Source of the DNA: Neofusicoccum parvum
Taxonomy: Eukaryota > Ascomycota > Dothideomycetes > Botryosphaeriales > Botryosphaeriaceae
Direction: 5' to 3'
DNA: 64,000 nucleotides
Assembly: GCA_020912385.1 (NCBI GenBank)
Contig: CP087213.1
Span: forward strand, 992,001 to 1,056,000
Shown: in pieces, positions 43,066-55,408 of the stretch
How the letters are laid out: the number at the start of each line of letters is the position of its first letter
Numbering within the stretch: position 1 is the stretch's first letter
Translations under genes and position numbers: made by a program
The notes under the pieces: generated by a model
Databases searched by the model: none
What the model saw: only the letters and a program-made list of their open reading frames with translations
What the model was told of the DNA's origin: nothing

Positions 43066-43581
43066 GCATGGCTGGGTGCACTGGCTTGCGTCTGATGGAG
43101 AATGCATACTGTGTCAAGGCGTATGGATAGAGAATGCGGCATGATTGCACGCAACTTGCACAGCACCGGATGAGTTTTACGAGGATTCTTCTTGACATGG
43201 CTGCCAGTTGCAGGCGCTGGCGCAAAATTGTCGGAGCTCAGTTAATAGACTTTTCGGTTCATGGGAAATGGACTTGGTGTGCCCAGCGTGCCAACTTCTA
43301 ATGCTAAGAGTTTAGAGACATCGCAGTTGAGCTGGAGAAGGCGGTGGCGGCGGCGGTGGAGGACGCTCGGACCATATTTCTTGTGTCTGGCGCGCGACCT
43401 CACGTCGAAAAGTGAAACCACAGCTCCTGCAACACCGCATCAGCCCAGCAACGTTCGCCACAACACCGTCTCCGCGTCGGCCTGCGTCAAACATCCATTG
43501 AGCACCTCCATCTCTATGTGCTGTGCCTGCTAGACACCTAGCTCTTGTCCCCGTCGCCGGATTGTCACCGCAGCCCTAAAC
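43066..43581. other. Intergenic; promoter of MRPS17
   Basis: 516 bases with a GGTGGCGGCGGCGG simple-sequence tract at about 43343-43360. No gene supported. Confidence 0.5.
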
Positions 43582-44339
43582 ATGCCGACCCCGGGAAACC
43601 CGTTTCGCCAACTCACAGGCGTCGTCGTGTCGGCGGGCAAAATGATGAAGACAGTCAAAGTGCGCATACCGGGCCAGAAGTGGGACAAACATATCCGCAA
43701 GGTTGGTCCCCCCACATCGTTTCGCTATCGGGTCCTTTTGCAAGGCCGACCGTGGATTCCCTCGTCTAAGGCGATAGCTACGATCATATGTGCTAATCCT
43801 GAGCATAGGATTTCCCTGCGCCCTATCATGTTCTCGTGTCAGATCCCACCGAGTCCGCAAGAGAGGGCGACGTCATTGCGCTGCGCAATGGCTGGAGAAC
43901 CTCAAAGCATGTCCACCATGTCGTCACGCGTATTGTGGCACCGTTCGGCCCAGCGATATCGCAAAGACCACGCATACCAACAGAGGAAGAGCGTCAGCAA
44001 CAGCTCATTCAAGCGCGGTCGGAAAAGGATCTCAGACAGGCAGCGCTAGGCCGAGCGGCGGCTCGTAGCCGCGTAAAGAAAGCCGCGAAGGAGAAGTGGC
44101 TGGCGGAGCTGCCGCAGCGCCTTGAGGACGCAAGAAAGCGGGCTGAGGAGGCGGGCATAGCTGGGACTGGTCCAGCGAAGCAGCAAGTAACCTCGATCAA
44201 TACCGAAGCAACGCACAACGTAGCTCAGGCAGGAAACTTTGTGGAGCAGGGTCCTGAGAGCAAGCAGGAGGCAGAGTCAGTTGGGCAATTAGCAGACTCC
44301 GCTGAGGAAGGCGTCGCAAGAGGTGATAAGGGTATCTGA
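43582..44339 (+). CDS. MRPS17: Mitochondrial small-subunit ribosomal protein uS17m
   Basis: Binds 16S-type rRNA in the mitoribosome. Exons 43582-43701 and 43809-44339 (intron 107 nt) give 216 residues. The OB-fold core is typical S17: TGVVVSAGKMMKTVKVRI, WDKHIRKDFPAYHHV-like text (here RKDFPAPYHVLVSDP) across the junction, and GDVIALRNGWRTSKHVHHVV. The C-terminal half is a fungal mitochondrial extension rich in charged helices (RAAARSRVKKAAKEKWLAEL, LEDARKRAEEAG), with an acidic end. The first residues (MPTPGNPFRQL) are not a typical presequence, as in many fungal Mrps17 proteins. Confidence 0.9.
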
Positions 44340-45134
44340 GGAGATGACGCGAAGAAAGCATGCGGCTTCTGGGGTGTGTACTATATCGGGTATTGAGTTG
44401 GCGTGGAGTTGCAAGGCACACAGACAACTAAGGCGGCATGAAAGTCAGCTTTGTACAGGGAGATCACAGCAAGGATTTGGGTAGGATCTACCGTGGGCTT
44501 GAAGAAGGGGCCTCGTGAAATGGATTTTGACCTACTAACGGCCTGTAGGACGAGCAAAAAAAAAATGCAGGTCGTAGAGGCAGATGCTTGGAATGAAAGA
44601 ATAAACGTACTATTAGCGCACAACGGTGATTGTAGGAGTGCCGGCGGTTTGTGCAGGCAACTACCTTGATTCAGTCTCCTGATCAAGGTAGCATGCAGTG
44701 ATAAGCCTTGATGAGACGAGACTAGAGCGACGCATCAGAAAGCATGCAGGCTTCTATAACAAGCGGCCAGAGGACGAATAGCTTTTGGGAAAGTAGCCAG
44801 TCCGACAGCAGGAGCAGCAAAATTGGAATTCAAGCCTTAGCCACGCATCATCCTTAAGATCGCGGAGTGCTTGAACAGGAGGCAACGCACTGCGAACACA
44901 CCGTGGGCGTGGCGCGAAGAGTGTGGGTTGGCAGGTGGGCGCGGTGATTGCTGCCAGGTTTCCCCAGTAACGCTAAGCGAACGAGGGTAATGATGTCTTT
45001 GGGCGGGCAGGCAGGACACCACTTTCTGCGCACGCTGTAGCCTGCGCGTCAAACGGGGCTTTGACCAGGCCTTCGTCTCCAGCACAAAGCATCTCTGCAC
45101 CGCCCGCCCCCACCGCCGTCGCGCCCCCGCCGAC
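44340..45134. other. Intergenic; small perfect hairpin, promoter of VID27
   Basis: 795 bases. The only distinct structure is the inverted repeat at 44661-44691. The last 100 bases are C-rich, just before the VID27 start. No gene seen. Confidence 0.5.
44661..44691. repeat. Perfect 10-bp inverted repeat, 11-base loop
   Basis: CTACCTTGAT at 44661-44670 pairs with ATCAAGGTAG at 44682-44691. It lies 320 bases after the MRPS17 stop. No U-run follows and fungal Pol II does not need such terminators, so function is unclear. Confidence 0.7.
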
Positions 45135-47708
45135 ATGTTCATGCTACGGAATGGTACGGCTGCTCCCACCTGCGCTGTCACGCTGCCCCACCACACCCCT
45201 CCTTCACCTGAGCAACCGAGTTTTGCGCTGCGATCGCCTGCTAACCCTCTTTGGCCACAGTCAGCAAGTTCCTCTTTGGCGACAGCTCCAAGGAATCCAT
45301 CATCGAAGTGCCCCAGGGCCAGCTCTATCTCGTGCGCCCGCTGTCCGTGAAAGGCTACTCCGAGCTTATCTTCAAGGACGCCGCCGCCTCCATCCGTCGC
45401 ACCGGCCAAGACTTCCAATACCAGCTCGTAATCCAGCGCGCATACGAGGAGGGCGAGCGCGAGCTACTCGGCGAGGACGAGGAGGAAGACGGTGCTGCCG
45501 AAGGCCTAGGCGCCGAGAAGGACGAACGCACCTTCCTGCTCGACGAGGCCCTGCGCTTCCGCACCGACGTGAGACAGACCGGCGAGAAGGTATTCGCCTG
45601 GAAGGACCTCAGCGGAGACGAGGGCGATCTCTGGGAGTTCGTTTGCGACAGCTCCGTCCAACCGTCGACCGTTGCCACCTTCGAGCTTGTCGCCGTCCAG
45701 TGCCAATACGAGAGAAAGTTCCGGAGGAGCCACCAGCAGGCCACCGAGCAGGATCTGCAGCAGTTCTCGTTTGAGGAAGAGGCCATCCCCGACGCTAGCC
45801 CGGTGTCGAGCCCGAGAATACGTTCGCCCCTCGCGTCACCGGACATCGCGAGGTCGAGCTTCAGCCTCGATCCACCCACAACAATCGACACGATGGTTTC
45901 CAAGCCGACCGATACCCCAACCAAGGTCTCGAAGGCCACTGCTGCTCCTCCGGCCCGTGAAAAGCCCGAGAGTCGCGAGGTGCTCGCCAACGAGACCGCT
46001 GAGCTGCACCTGTTCGACTTTGAGTCGGGCGCCTTCATCCTCCAGGACTCTGTTGTCCGGGCTACTGTCAGTGAGATCGGTGACTGGAAGTACTGGCTTC
46101 AGATCACCGGTGATGACAAGGAATGGCTCGGGCAGCCTGTCGTACCGGACATCAATCCAGTCTTTAATTTCGAATACCTCTCATTCATTTTCAACCACTA
46201 TACCGAGGATGGTTCCGCTTACTCCTGGCTTCTCCGCTTCAGAGACCAGGAGACGGAGGAAAAGTTCCAAGGAGGCCTAATGCAGGCTTTGTGGGAATGC
46301 CTCAACCAGACCAAATGGCTCAAGGCCAAGGACGACGAGCGCGACTATGTCACGGAGGCCTTCCAGGATTTGACAATGGAGGATGAGAATGAGGGCGAGG
46401 CTGAAGAAGGAGAGGAAGAGGAGGAGGAACAGTCAGATGAGGAGGAAGACAGTGGCAGACGCAGCGAGCACTACGATTCAGACGAGGACGAGGACGATGT
46501 TTTGACGAGGGACAGCGATGGGAACGTCAACTCTCAGCTTACCGTTGGCTACAAGCACGATCGCTCGTTCGTTGTGCGCGGCTCAAAGATTGGTGTCTTC
46601 AAACACACCGATGACAACCAGCTGGAGTTTACCACCAACATTTCTAAGGTCGAGACTCCAAAGGGCAAACTCTTTAGTCCTAAGAAGGTAATGCTTCACA
46701 TGGAGGATCGAGACATGATCCTGCAGAACCCTCACGACCCCAACTCTCTCTATCGCATGGACCTCGAGCGTGGACAAATTGTAGATGAGTGGAAGGTGCA
46801 TGACGATATCCCGGTAGACATTTTCGCACCGGAGAAGGTAAGCTATATCTACACGTTTGATGTTTTCAGGAGCTGATCAGTCGCAGAAATACTCTCAGAT
46901 GACTGGAGAGCAAACTCTCCTGGGCCTGTCACGCAACGCGCTCTACCGCATAGACCCTCGTCTATCGGGCAACAAGCTGGTCGACTCGGACCTCAAGCAG
47001 TATACCTCGAAGAATGACTTTTCTGCTGCTGCCACGACAGAAAAGGGCTACATTGCCGTGGCTTCCAACAAAGGCGACATCCGCATGTTCGACCGTCTCG
47101 GTATCAACGCAAAGACAGCCCTTCCTGCTATCGGTGATCCTATTATCGGTGTTGATGTCTCGGCCGACGGTCGCTGGATACTTGCAACTACCCGGACATA
47201 TCTTCTTTTGATTGACGCTCTCCAGAAGGAGGGTAAGAATGAGGGAAAGCTCGGGTTTGAAAAGGCATTCCCCAAGGACTCGAAGCCACAGCCGCGCCGC
47301 CTAGCGTTGACACCAAGCCACGTGGCTCAGTTCCAACATGAGACCAAGGCGCCAATCTCGTTCACTCCGGCACGGTTCAACGCTGGCATTGACAGCACCG
47401 AGACGACGATCGTCTCAGCTACAGGACCGTTTGTTGTGACATGGAGCCTGAAGAAGGTGCTGGCGGGCCGTAAGGATCCGTACAGTATCAAGCGCTACGC
47501 CGAAGAGGTCAAGGCAGACAACTTCAGATACGGGTCTGACAAGAACCTCATCGTAGCGCTCCCGAACGAGGTCAACATGGTGGCGAAGCGTGCACTTCGG
47601 CGGCCGACACGCGAAAGCATTGCCATGCCGTCGCGCGTTGGAACGCCGCGGAAGAGCGGTCGAGGAAGCTACCTCTCGCGTAATGACATTGTCAACAGCC
47701 CATATTGA
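45135..47708 (+). CDS. VID27: Vacuolar import and degradation protein 27
   Basis: Cytoplasmic protein linked in yeast to vacuolar import/degradation of fructose-1,6-bisphosphatase. A 19-nt first exon (45135-45153, MFMLRN) joins 45261-46837 and 46887-47708 through introns of 107 and 49 nt for 805 residues. The N-terminus after the first junction reads VSKFLFGDSSKESIIEVPQG. Then follow a PH-like part, a variable Ser/Pro region, a middle domain (NETAELHLFDFESGAFILQD, ITGDDKEWLGQPV) and an acidic stretch (GEEEEEEQSDEEED). The C-terminal beta-propeller-like Vid27 domain has SFVVRGSKIGVFKHTDDNQL, GIAVxSxxGDIRMFDRLG-type text (here IAVASNKGDIRMFDRLG) and FVVTWSLKKVL. Length and order match the family. 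The tail is basic. Confidence 0.93.
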
Positions 47709-49398
47709 TCGGGCAGCGGGTGGTGCGATATGGCGTGCTTAGGGGGCGAGGGGATCGTGCTGGAGGAGCAGGTCACTTTTCTCCTCCCTGTTTCACTGAT
47801 TGGTTTCACTGATTACTTGGCGGGCTTTTGTTCGTAGATTGAATTCTCCGACGGCAGATTTTTCGATGGCGATGGGCGGCGGAGGATGGGTAGTGGGCGT
47901 GGCGTTTGTTGATATCCCTGCACAAGGCCTTTCTGGGCCCGGCTGCCACCAGCGTTGATCAATTCCATTTCGTTCCTCACTGAGGCTCTTGCTGATGCAT
48001 GTGCAGTGCGGGGTGGGCGCGCAGGGTGGTGTCAGCCCTAGGCGCATGCCGTCGAAACAGACGTCTGCACGTCAAGCGAGGAGGCGAAGCACATGCGATG
48101 GATCTGCTTCTGCATGCTCTCCTCAGCACGACGCATGTCGCAGCGCATGCTGCTATCACGCCCAGGCAACAGCTAACGGAGCATCCGGTCAGACGGACGC
48201 GAAGCTGGGGGATTTGCCGATGCGGCTCCGGCACAGGGCATGGCCCGGCAGAGGCAGAAGGGCGAGAGCGGTGGCGGGGGCAGCGACGGCCACGACATGG
48301 GCGGCAGGAGGGGCGTGCTGCTGCACAACACGCGACGAGGCGGCGGCGAAGCGAGCAGAGCTGGAGCATTGCGCGGCCACGAGGGCGCTGGCGAGGTGAG
48401 GCACGGCGGGCACGCACGTTGATCGACGCTGCAGGCCTCGCCGATGGGCGGACGTCACGACTGCAGATGCCCGCGCAGCTTGGCATGCGGTGAGCCGTGA
48501 GGCATCAAGATATGGAGCGCCTCCGACTTCGCTTCGCGGGCCAGCAGCCACGGCGTCGGGTCGCGGGCGCAAGACGTGCGGTGAAGCGGGGAGTCGGGCA
48601 GGCACACGGATTGGGCCTCATCTCTGACCGTATACGACGACACAATTTGGCGGCTCTTGCCACGCGCGGCACGGACGCCCCGGGCCTGCTGCAACGGCGA
48701 CGGCGGCGGCGACGGCGACGGCAGCGGCTGGAGCCGCGTGGGCGCGAGCAAGTGCAAGTGCTCGCTCGCCAGCGTCCGCCGGGGACGCAGCGCGACGGCG
48801 CAGCGCGCGGGCTGCAGGCCGGGCGCGTGGTGTGGCAGGCATGCGGTTTACACCGCCAGACGTCAGTCGCAGTCCCGCGCGGGCTTACTCACGTCTGGAT
48901 CTGCAGGAGATCCCTGGCCGTTTCACGCAACGGGCTGATGGCCATCTTCACGCTAGCAGGCAGCCCGCCGTGCCCGTCCGCGTCCCGCCCGCCAGGTAAG
49001 TTGTTCTGCGGCTTCCATGCGCAAATGAGCCAGGCCCGCTGCCCGCCGCCCGAGCGGCACTCCTCAAATCATCTCGACACGCCCTCTGCCTCCATCATCC
49101 TGGGCCCCCACATGCCCTAACACCGCGTCCTCGCGCTACGCACGTGTCGCCGCCCCAAGCCAATACTGACTAGCCCTCCACTTGCGCAGACCGAGTCTCA
49201 CTCCAACCTGCTGCTTCCGCTCCAATCCTATTATTAACTTCCGGCCTGTGAGGTGCGTAAGTCGTCTATCTTTTCCCGAACTCTGCACCACCGCCTGACT
49301 CTGGGCTCTCTCTGAAAAATTGCTCCGTCCCCTCTCCTCTCCTCTCCCTCCCCCTCCCTCCCAGGCCCCGATCTCCCGTCCTCTGCTGCTCGCTCACA
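47709..49398. other. Long GC-rich intergenic; promoter of permease
   Basis: About 1.7 kb without a recognisable gene. A GGCGGC/GACGGC triplet run lies at about 48695-48725, and a pyrimidine tract (CCCTCTCC repeats, 49328-49366) lies just before the permease start, as is common at fungal promoters. Frames here are Arg/Ala/Pro-rich on both strands and do not look coding. Confidence 0.55.
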
Positions 49399-51491
49399 AT
49401 GGACCCTCCAGCATCCAAGAGTGACTACGGCATCTCCCAGCCCGCGTCCGCGAGCAAGTCCAGCCCGGAGGCCTCGGGAAAAGCGCCGAACACCTCAGCA
49501 CAACGAGTAATGGCGAGCATCCAGAACGACGACGAACGCCTGCTTGCTCGCATTGGCTACAATCAAGTACGCCTGCCCGGCCCTGCCGTGTTGCTTTCCC
49601 TAGCGCTGACCCTACCGCCATCAGGAATTGAGGCGAGAATTCAACAAATGGTCCACAGTATCCTATGCCATTTCCATTCTCGGTGTTCTGGGTTCCGTAC
49701 CGGCTACCTTTGGCAGCCCCATCGCCGCCGGTGGGCCCGCAACCGCAGTATGGGCTTGGTTCATTGGTAGCGTCATGGCTATGTGTATAGCAAGCTCCGG
49801 TACGCTGGCCCTCGACCTGTCACCCGCGCCTTGGACTAATTCCCGCAGTGGCCGAGCTGGTCTCAGCTTACCCAACAGCTGGAGGCATGTATTTTGTGAC
49901 GAAGCACGTCGTCCCCCCCGAACATGTAGCGATATGGGCATGGGTCATTGGCTGGTGCAACTTTCTCGGTCAGGCAGCAGGCGTTGCCAGCTTAGCCTAC
50001 ACCATCTCGCAGATGATTTTCGCGGCCGCCGTCATGAACTCTCCCCAGCTGGAAGACGGGTCCTCGGCATTCACGCCGTAAGTCGCAACCTCGGTGCCGA
50101 GCATCAGCAACTGACTCGTCTTCAGGTCGGCTTTACAGACTGTCCTTCTCGCCATATTGATCCTCTGTCTGTTTGGTACCATCTGCTCGCTCACCACGAA
50201 AGCTTTGCACAAGATCGTTCTCTGGTTCGCTCCAATCAACAGTAAGTCCGGCGAAGCTCACTTCAATTGATCAATTTCTGACCTTGAACGCAGTCCTGGC
50301 GTCCGTCAGCATCTGTATTGCGCTGCTGGTTCTCACGCCCAACAAGCGAAGTGCCGAGTGGGTCTTTACCGAAGTCACGGACGGTTCCGGCTGGGGAAGC
50401 AAGGGCTTTTCGTTTCTACTAGGGTCCGCAGTCCCCTTCGCTGACACTGAATCATGGGCTGACACCACAAAAGTTTCCTTTCAGTTGCCTGGACGATGAC
50501 TGATTATGACGGGACCACGCAGTAAGCCTGCCACCACGGTGCGAATTGTAAAGCCGAGAGCTGACGGAAGAAAAGCATGTCCGAGGAGACGCATGACGCT
50601 GCCATTCGAGGACCGGTTGCCATCAGATCCGCAATTCTCGTTTCCGGGCTTGTGGGCTGGATGCTCACCGTCACCTTCTGCTTCTGCCTGACGGACTACG
50701 ATGGAATCGTCAACTCTTCAACGGGGCTCCCTGTTGCTCAGATATTCTTGAATGCTGGTGGCAGGACTGGAGGGACCATAATGTGGTTCTTTGTCATTCT
50801 GGTTCAGTTCTTTACTGGATGCTCTGCCATGCTGGCCAACGCACGCATGTGCTACGCCTTTGCTCGCGATGATGCCCTTCCATTTTCAAGGTAAATCTAC
50901 TTGCAGAACGCCAACAACGGTGGGCGCTGAGCTAACACAAGGCAGCTTTTGGTGCAAGATCAACAAGTACACCGGAACACCAGTCAACGCCGTCTGGCTT
51001 GTCGTAGTGTTCTGCACGTGCCTTGACCTCATTGGAATCGGAAGCACGCTGACGATCGTGGCCATCTTCAACATCTGCGCACCGGCCCTGGACCTCAGCT
51101 ACGTGGCAGTCATCATTGCGCATCGTGTCTATGAGAATCGGGTGCGCTTCATCCCTGGACCATACACAATGGGCATCTGGAGCAAGCCGGTCAACCTCAT
51201 CGCGTGCACGTGGGTCGTCTTCATCAGCGTCATCTTGTTCTTCCCGACGACCAAGCCGGTCACGGCTACGAACATGAACTACGCCATCTGCGTCGCCGGG
51301 TTTGTTGGGTTGTTCAGTCTGAGTTGGTGGTGGATCGGGGCCAGAAAGTACGTCATCGCCCGGGAGCATGGGCTCACCGTTCCTTCTGTTGCTAACCAGA
51401 TTTGTGCCACAGGAAGTACACCGGTCCCCGTACCAAGGACATCATCGACATGCTTCCCACGGAAGATCCGGACGACATGAGCTTTCCGTGA
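49399..51491 (+). CDS. Amino-acid/GABA-type permease (APC superfamily)
   Basis: Plasma- or organelle-membrane importer of amino acids, choline or GABA. Nine exons: 49399-49566, 49625-49799, 49849-50077, 50126-50241, 50294-50423, 50474-50521, 50576-50890, 50946-51347 and 51413-51491 (introns 48-65 nt), for 553 residues. After a hydrophilic N-terminus (about 60 residues) come the motifs LRREFNKWSTVSYAISILGV, the substrate-site region AELVSAYPTAGGMYFVTK, and AWTMTDYDGTTHMSEETHDA, which is restored over two junctions and typical of fungal UGA4/HNM1-like carriers. About twelve membrane segments can be counted. The tail ends MLPTEDPDDMSFP. The sixth exon is only 48 nt. Substrate is not readable. 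Confidence 0.92.
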
Positions 51492-53731
51492 TGACGTCGC
51501 ATCTCGCAACATTTCCCTTTCTTTCATCGGATTTTCGGCATCACCGGCGTTCCAGCAAGCGCGTTTTCAGCATCATCTATCTATATACCACTTCTATCGT
51601 TTTCAATGCAAGGCGGGGCCTCTGGCGTTGGCGGAAGGATGTTTCGGGACGAGGCAGTGCGGAGCACGTATCAAGGTGTTTTACTCGGCGAAAAAACGGT
51701 TAGACATAGAGTAAGGAGCGCAGGCACGGCAACAAGATGTGCGCGGCTTGACCGCTGTTTCGCAGGCAGACGAGATGGCCGACGAGTGAGGCGAAGGCAG
51801 GTGGAGGTTTCACGGAAAGGCTCTTCCCTGCCCCCAGCATTAGTCACTGGTGCTGGGCCTGCGGTGGTTGACGCTCGCTCGCGTAGGCGCATCCGACGCA
51901 TGGACGCGGTGCCGTTTCGCCAGGCACTGCAGGGGCCGGGGTGTGGCGCGCAGCAGCGGCAGACGGCGATGTGCCATGTGGAGACAGGGAAGGCAGCGCA
52001 GCGAGCGTAACGTGTTGCGCCATGCCTGCAATTAGTCGGCGTGCTCCTTCATCTGACGGCGGCAGCGGAGCCGCAGCAGCCAATCGCCCGCGCGCATGTG
52101 TTTTCGCGGCCTTCCAGAACGCCTCCCGGCGGCGGACTGCTAGCCGCACGAGGAGACGGGCCGCTCAGACTGTGCGTTGTCGTGCGCTTAGCCTGCTGCC
52201 GCGGCCGGCAGCTGACTGACTGCCCGGCCGGCCGCTATCTGGTTCTGATCATCTGAGCACTTCCCCTGCCATGCAGCCGGGTCTCCGCGCGCAGGGCCCC
52301 GGGAGCTGCGGTGCGGCCTTGGCCAGGCGGGTCTGCGAGTCCGCCCAGCAGGAGAGTGGGGGAGGGGCGTAGGGCAGCCAAGCAGAGCGAGCGCAGAAGA
52401 CAACACTGCCGAGAGCACGACGAAGCGCCTGGCGCAGGGGGCCACAGGTCCGCTTCACACGAGGCCTCTGCACCACGCTGATCTGCCGCAGGGATTGCCC
52501 ACGCCGGGCCCGACGTCATACAGCAGCCGCTGTGCGCCTCCATCGGGTGCTTGCCGGCGCCGCTTGAAGGTGCGCTGTCGGTGTGCAGGCACGCCGGCTC
52601 TGTTGGTGGCTGCTTGGCGCCGGGCAGTCGACTGACGGAGAGCGCTGACGGGGCGGGTCTGTGGGTGCCGGTGGAACGGGCCTGATGGGCGGTCAGTGAG
52701 ATCCTTCTGGGGGAGGCCCTCCGCTGGCCACTCGACCTCTCCAGCCTGTCGAGATGCCAGACACGGCATTGAGGCGTGCCCACTCGCACGGCATGGCCAA
52801 CAGCCACCCGCTGCGTCGGTAGAGTGGAGGCAGCAAAAGGCCTCCACCAGAGCATTCCCACCTTCAAACCACACACACACACACTCTCTGCAACACCGTC
52901 CTGCGACGTCATCTCCCCAACCGCACAGAGCCACAACGATCGTCTCCGGGCGCTTACAGGACTGCAGATCTCCACATCGCAATCACGCTCCACCATATTG
53001 CTGCCCAACAACCTCCACTTGCTCTCCAGCGCTGCAGTGCGCGTCCAGCATCGTCTGTATTTCCCGTTCTAGAACGGAGTCATCTCGACCATAGGTGTGT
53101 GGCCGACTTTGCATCCGGGAGAGGCTCGTTGACATTCGTGTCCCGGCCGGGGCCGGATACGATGAATGTTTCACCGGTCGCCGACGCCATGCATCGCGGG
53201 TTCGTTGCTCCTGGTGGGTACGGCGATGCGCTCAAGAGGCACAGCAGGACTCATACCTTCCCTGTTGCTGACCGCTCCATCGACCACGTTCATTGTCCGC
53301 TACGCCTCCACGCTGCATCCCTGAGGCAAGTTCTCTGCTCCCAGTTCCCCGAGACACGCGGTGAAGACAAGCCGGTCTTGCCTACTCTGAAGATTCCAGG
53401 TATCCACGCGACCACGTCAACGGCAGCAAGCATTGCACTCTCACGATTCTCTCCCCGCGGCCTCGAGTGACGGAAGAAAAAGCGTGCTTACAGAAGGCCA
53501 TGCCGATAGTAGGATGCTAATAAGCTCTGCAAAATGTACGACCAAACAAAACGCCCGCAACAATGCCCATGATCTCGTCAGACTCGTAACGACATCAGAC
53601 CCTCCAGCCCCTCACAAATGCAAGACCCAGTGTTGGTACAGAAGCAAAAGAACATGGAACGCGGAGCTCCCGGTGTGCGCCGATCCCGTTACCATGCGCC
53701 GTAGAATTTTGATGACACAGGCTTCTCTTGT
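51492..53731. other. 2.2-kb gene-free interval
   Basis: Lies between convergent stop codons of the permease and CDC7. The largest frame (258 codons, minus strand, 53011-52235) is Arg/Ala/Ser-rich, overlaps equally long frames on other strands and matches nothing I know. A CA-type microsatellite lies at 52868-52880. No TE motif, tRNA or repeat was found. It is unusually long for a convergent gap. Confidence 0.5.
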
Positions 53732-55148
53732 TCACTGAGAGCTTACCAGGTCAACGTCACCATCGCCAGCGCCATCATCGTACTCGGCCTCGTCCAGATG
53801 AAGAATGAAGGGGTGCTGTAACGCTTCCTCGGCCGTGATTCTCTTGTTCGGATCGCACTCCAGGCACCGCTGTAGGAACTCTATGGCATCCTTCTCATCA
53901 TTCGAGAGTCCGATCCGCCGTCCCATCTCGTCCTTCTGGTTGCGGTTCGTGCACCACAGGATGATCTTCTCGAAGCCGTGGCCGGCCTCGCTATAGCTCG
54001 GAATGTTGGTCTCGAAGACTTGACCGTGGAGCAGAGCCGTCTCGCGCATGCGGGCCTTGCCAAAAATTGCGGTAAGCTCGAGTAGGGCGTCGATGTCGTC
54101 GGCACTATGGAAGAACGGGAAACGGCGCGAGAGCAAAGTAAGCAAGATGACGCCAGCACTCCACATGTCGATGGAAGTCATCTGCGCCGTGCACTTGAGG
54201 AGAACCTCGGGAGCGCGGAAGCCACGGGTTCCGGCACGATTGGCGCGCCTGCTGGGGCGAGAGTCGTTCTTGGGGAAGCTGGGGGCATGGTTTGGGTTCG
54301 AGGTAATGGTGTTGGCGTAGACACTGTGTTCTATCTTGTGCTGGCGCTCACCGGACCGGAGCTGGCATGTGCAGAGATGCCAGTCGGTGCCTTGGCGCTC
54401 CGCAAGACCGAAATCGACGAGCACGCCGCGAGCATGCTCGGGAGCGTACAGGAAGTTCGTCGGCTTGATATCGCGGTGCAGGATGTTGTGCTCGTGGACG
54501 GCCTTCAGAGCGGTGAACAGGCTGCGGAAGTAGAGCCGCATGTCGTTCACCGTCATGTCGCGGTAGTATTCCCTGAAGTCGCGGTGCTGGAAGTACGGCA
54601 GGATGGCGACGACCTGGTCATGGTGGCGGAAGGCGGTTATGAGCGGGCAGACTGAGTCGGAGTGGCGGAGGTCGTGGAGCAGTTCGAGCTCGTTGAGGAT
54701 GCGGAGAGGGCTGCTGGTCACGTAGATTTTCTTGATGGCGACGAAGCGGGCCTTGCGCCTGCCACTGCGCTTGGTGGCAGCCGAGTTCCACGCGGCATCC
54801 TCCTTCTCTTCAATGTCCCAGTCATTCTGGTACAGGTCGTACTCCAGGTCCTCGGCCTTGTACACGGTGGAGAAGGTTCCTGCAGGGCTGTTAGCGGGGA
54901 TGGGGCAGGCGCGGGCGCGGCGGGCAGGGCGGACCTTCGCCGATGCGGTTGATGAGACGGTAGCGCTTGTTGATGCCCTTGAAGGTCTCCTCGAAGCGGT
55001 CCATGTCCTCGGCGACCGACTCGTCGACAACCTCCTCCTCGTCGCTGCCGTCGTGGGTGCAGCCGCTCTCCTCCAGCGGGTCGCGGCTCTCGTCCATGTT
55101 CGGGGCGGCGTCGGGGTCGAGGTGCACGGGGATGTCGTCGTGAGCCAT
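53732..55148 (-). CDS. CDC7: Cdc7-type protein kinase (Dbf4-dependent)
   Basis: Activates MCM helicase at replication origins in the nucleus. Exons 55148-54935 and 54879-53732 (intron 55 nt) give 453 residues, a little shorter than yeast Cdc7. The glycine loop GEGTFSTVYKAE is restored by splicing. It is followed by the lysine in FVAIKKIYVTSSPLRILNEL, the catalytic loop ILHRDIKPTNFLY (the KPxNF variant of the family), DFG in LVDFGLAERQ, and GTRGFRAPEVLLK. The insertion between DFG and APE (cysteines, SNPNHAPSFPKNDSRP) is the Cdc7 kinase insert. The C-terminus is acidic. Divergent from condensin YCS4. Confidence 0.95.
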
Positions 55149-55408
55149 CCTCTGCAGGCGGGCCCTCGCCGTTGCGGACACGGGCGTGGAGAGCGGCGTG
55201 TTGCGGACGTCGCGTGTTCGGCGAGTGGCTAGCGGGCTTTGGTGTTTGTAAACACCGCCGCCGCGCTTTGCACCTGCCGCCGCGCTTCTCCGCCGCGCGC
55301 CCGCGACTGCGACTGCGACTGCGACTTCTGCTCTGCGTGCACCACCCATCCACGCCCCCACCACCCGCAGCAGCGCATGCGCCGCGCCGCCCCTGCGCCT
55401 CCGTCACC
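55149..55408. promoter_or_regulatory. Divergent promoter CDC7 / YCS4
   Basis: 260 bases shared by two cell-cycle genes. I did not find a perfect ACGCGT box. It contains CGACTG/GACTGC repeats at about 55305-55330. Confidence 0.55.

Noticed and set aside
52235..53011. 258-codon open frame on the minus strand
   Set aside because: Arg/Ala/Ser-rich text overlapping other equally long frames in GC-rich DNA; no recognisable product and no splice partners.
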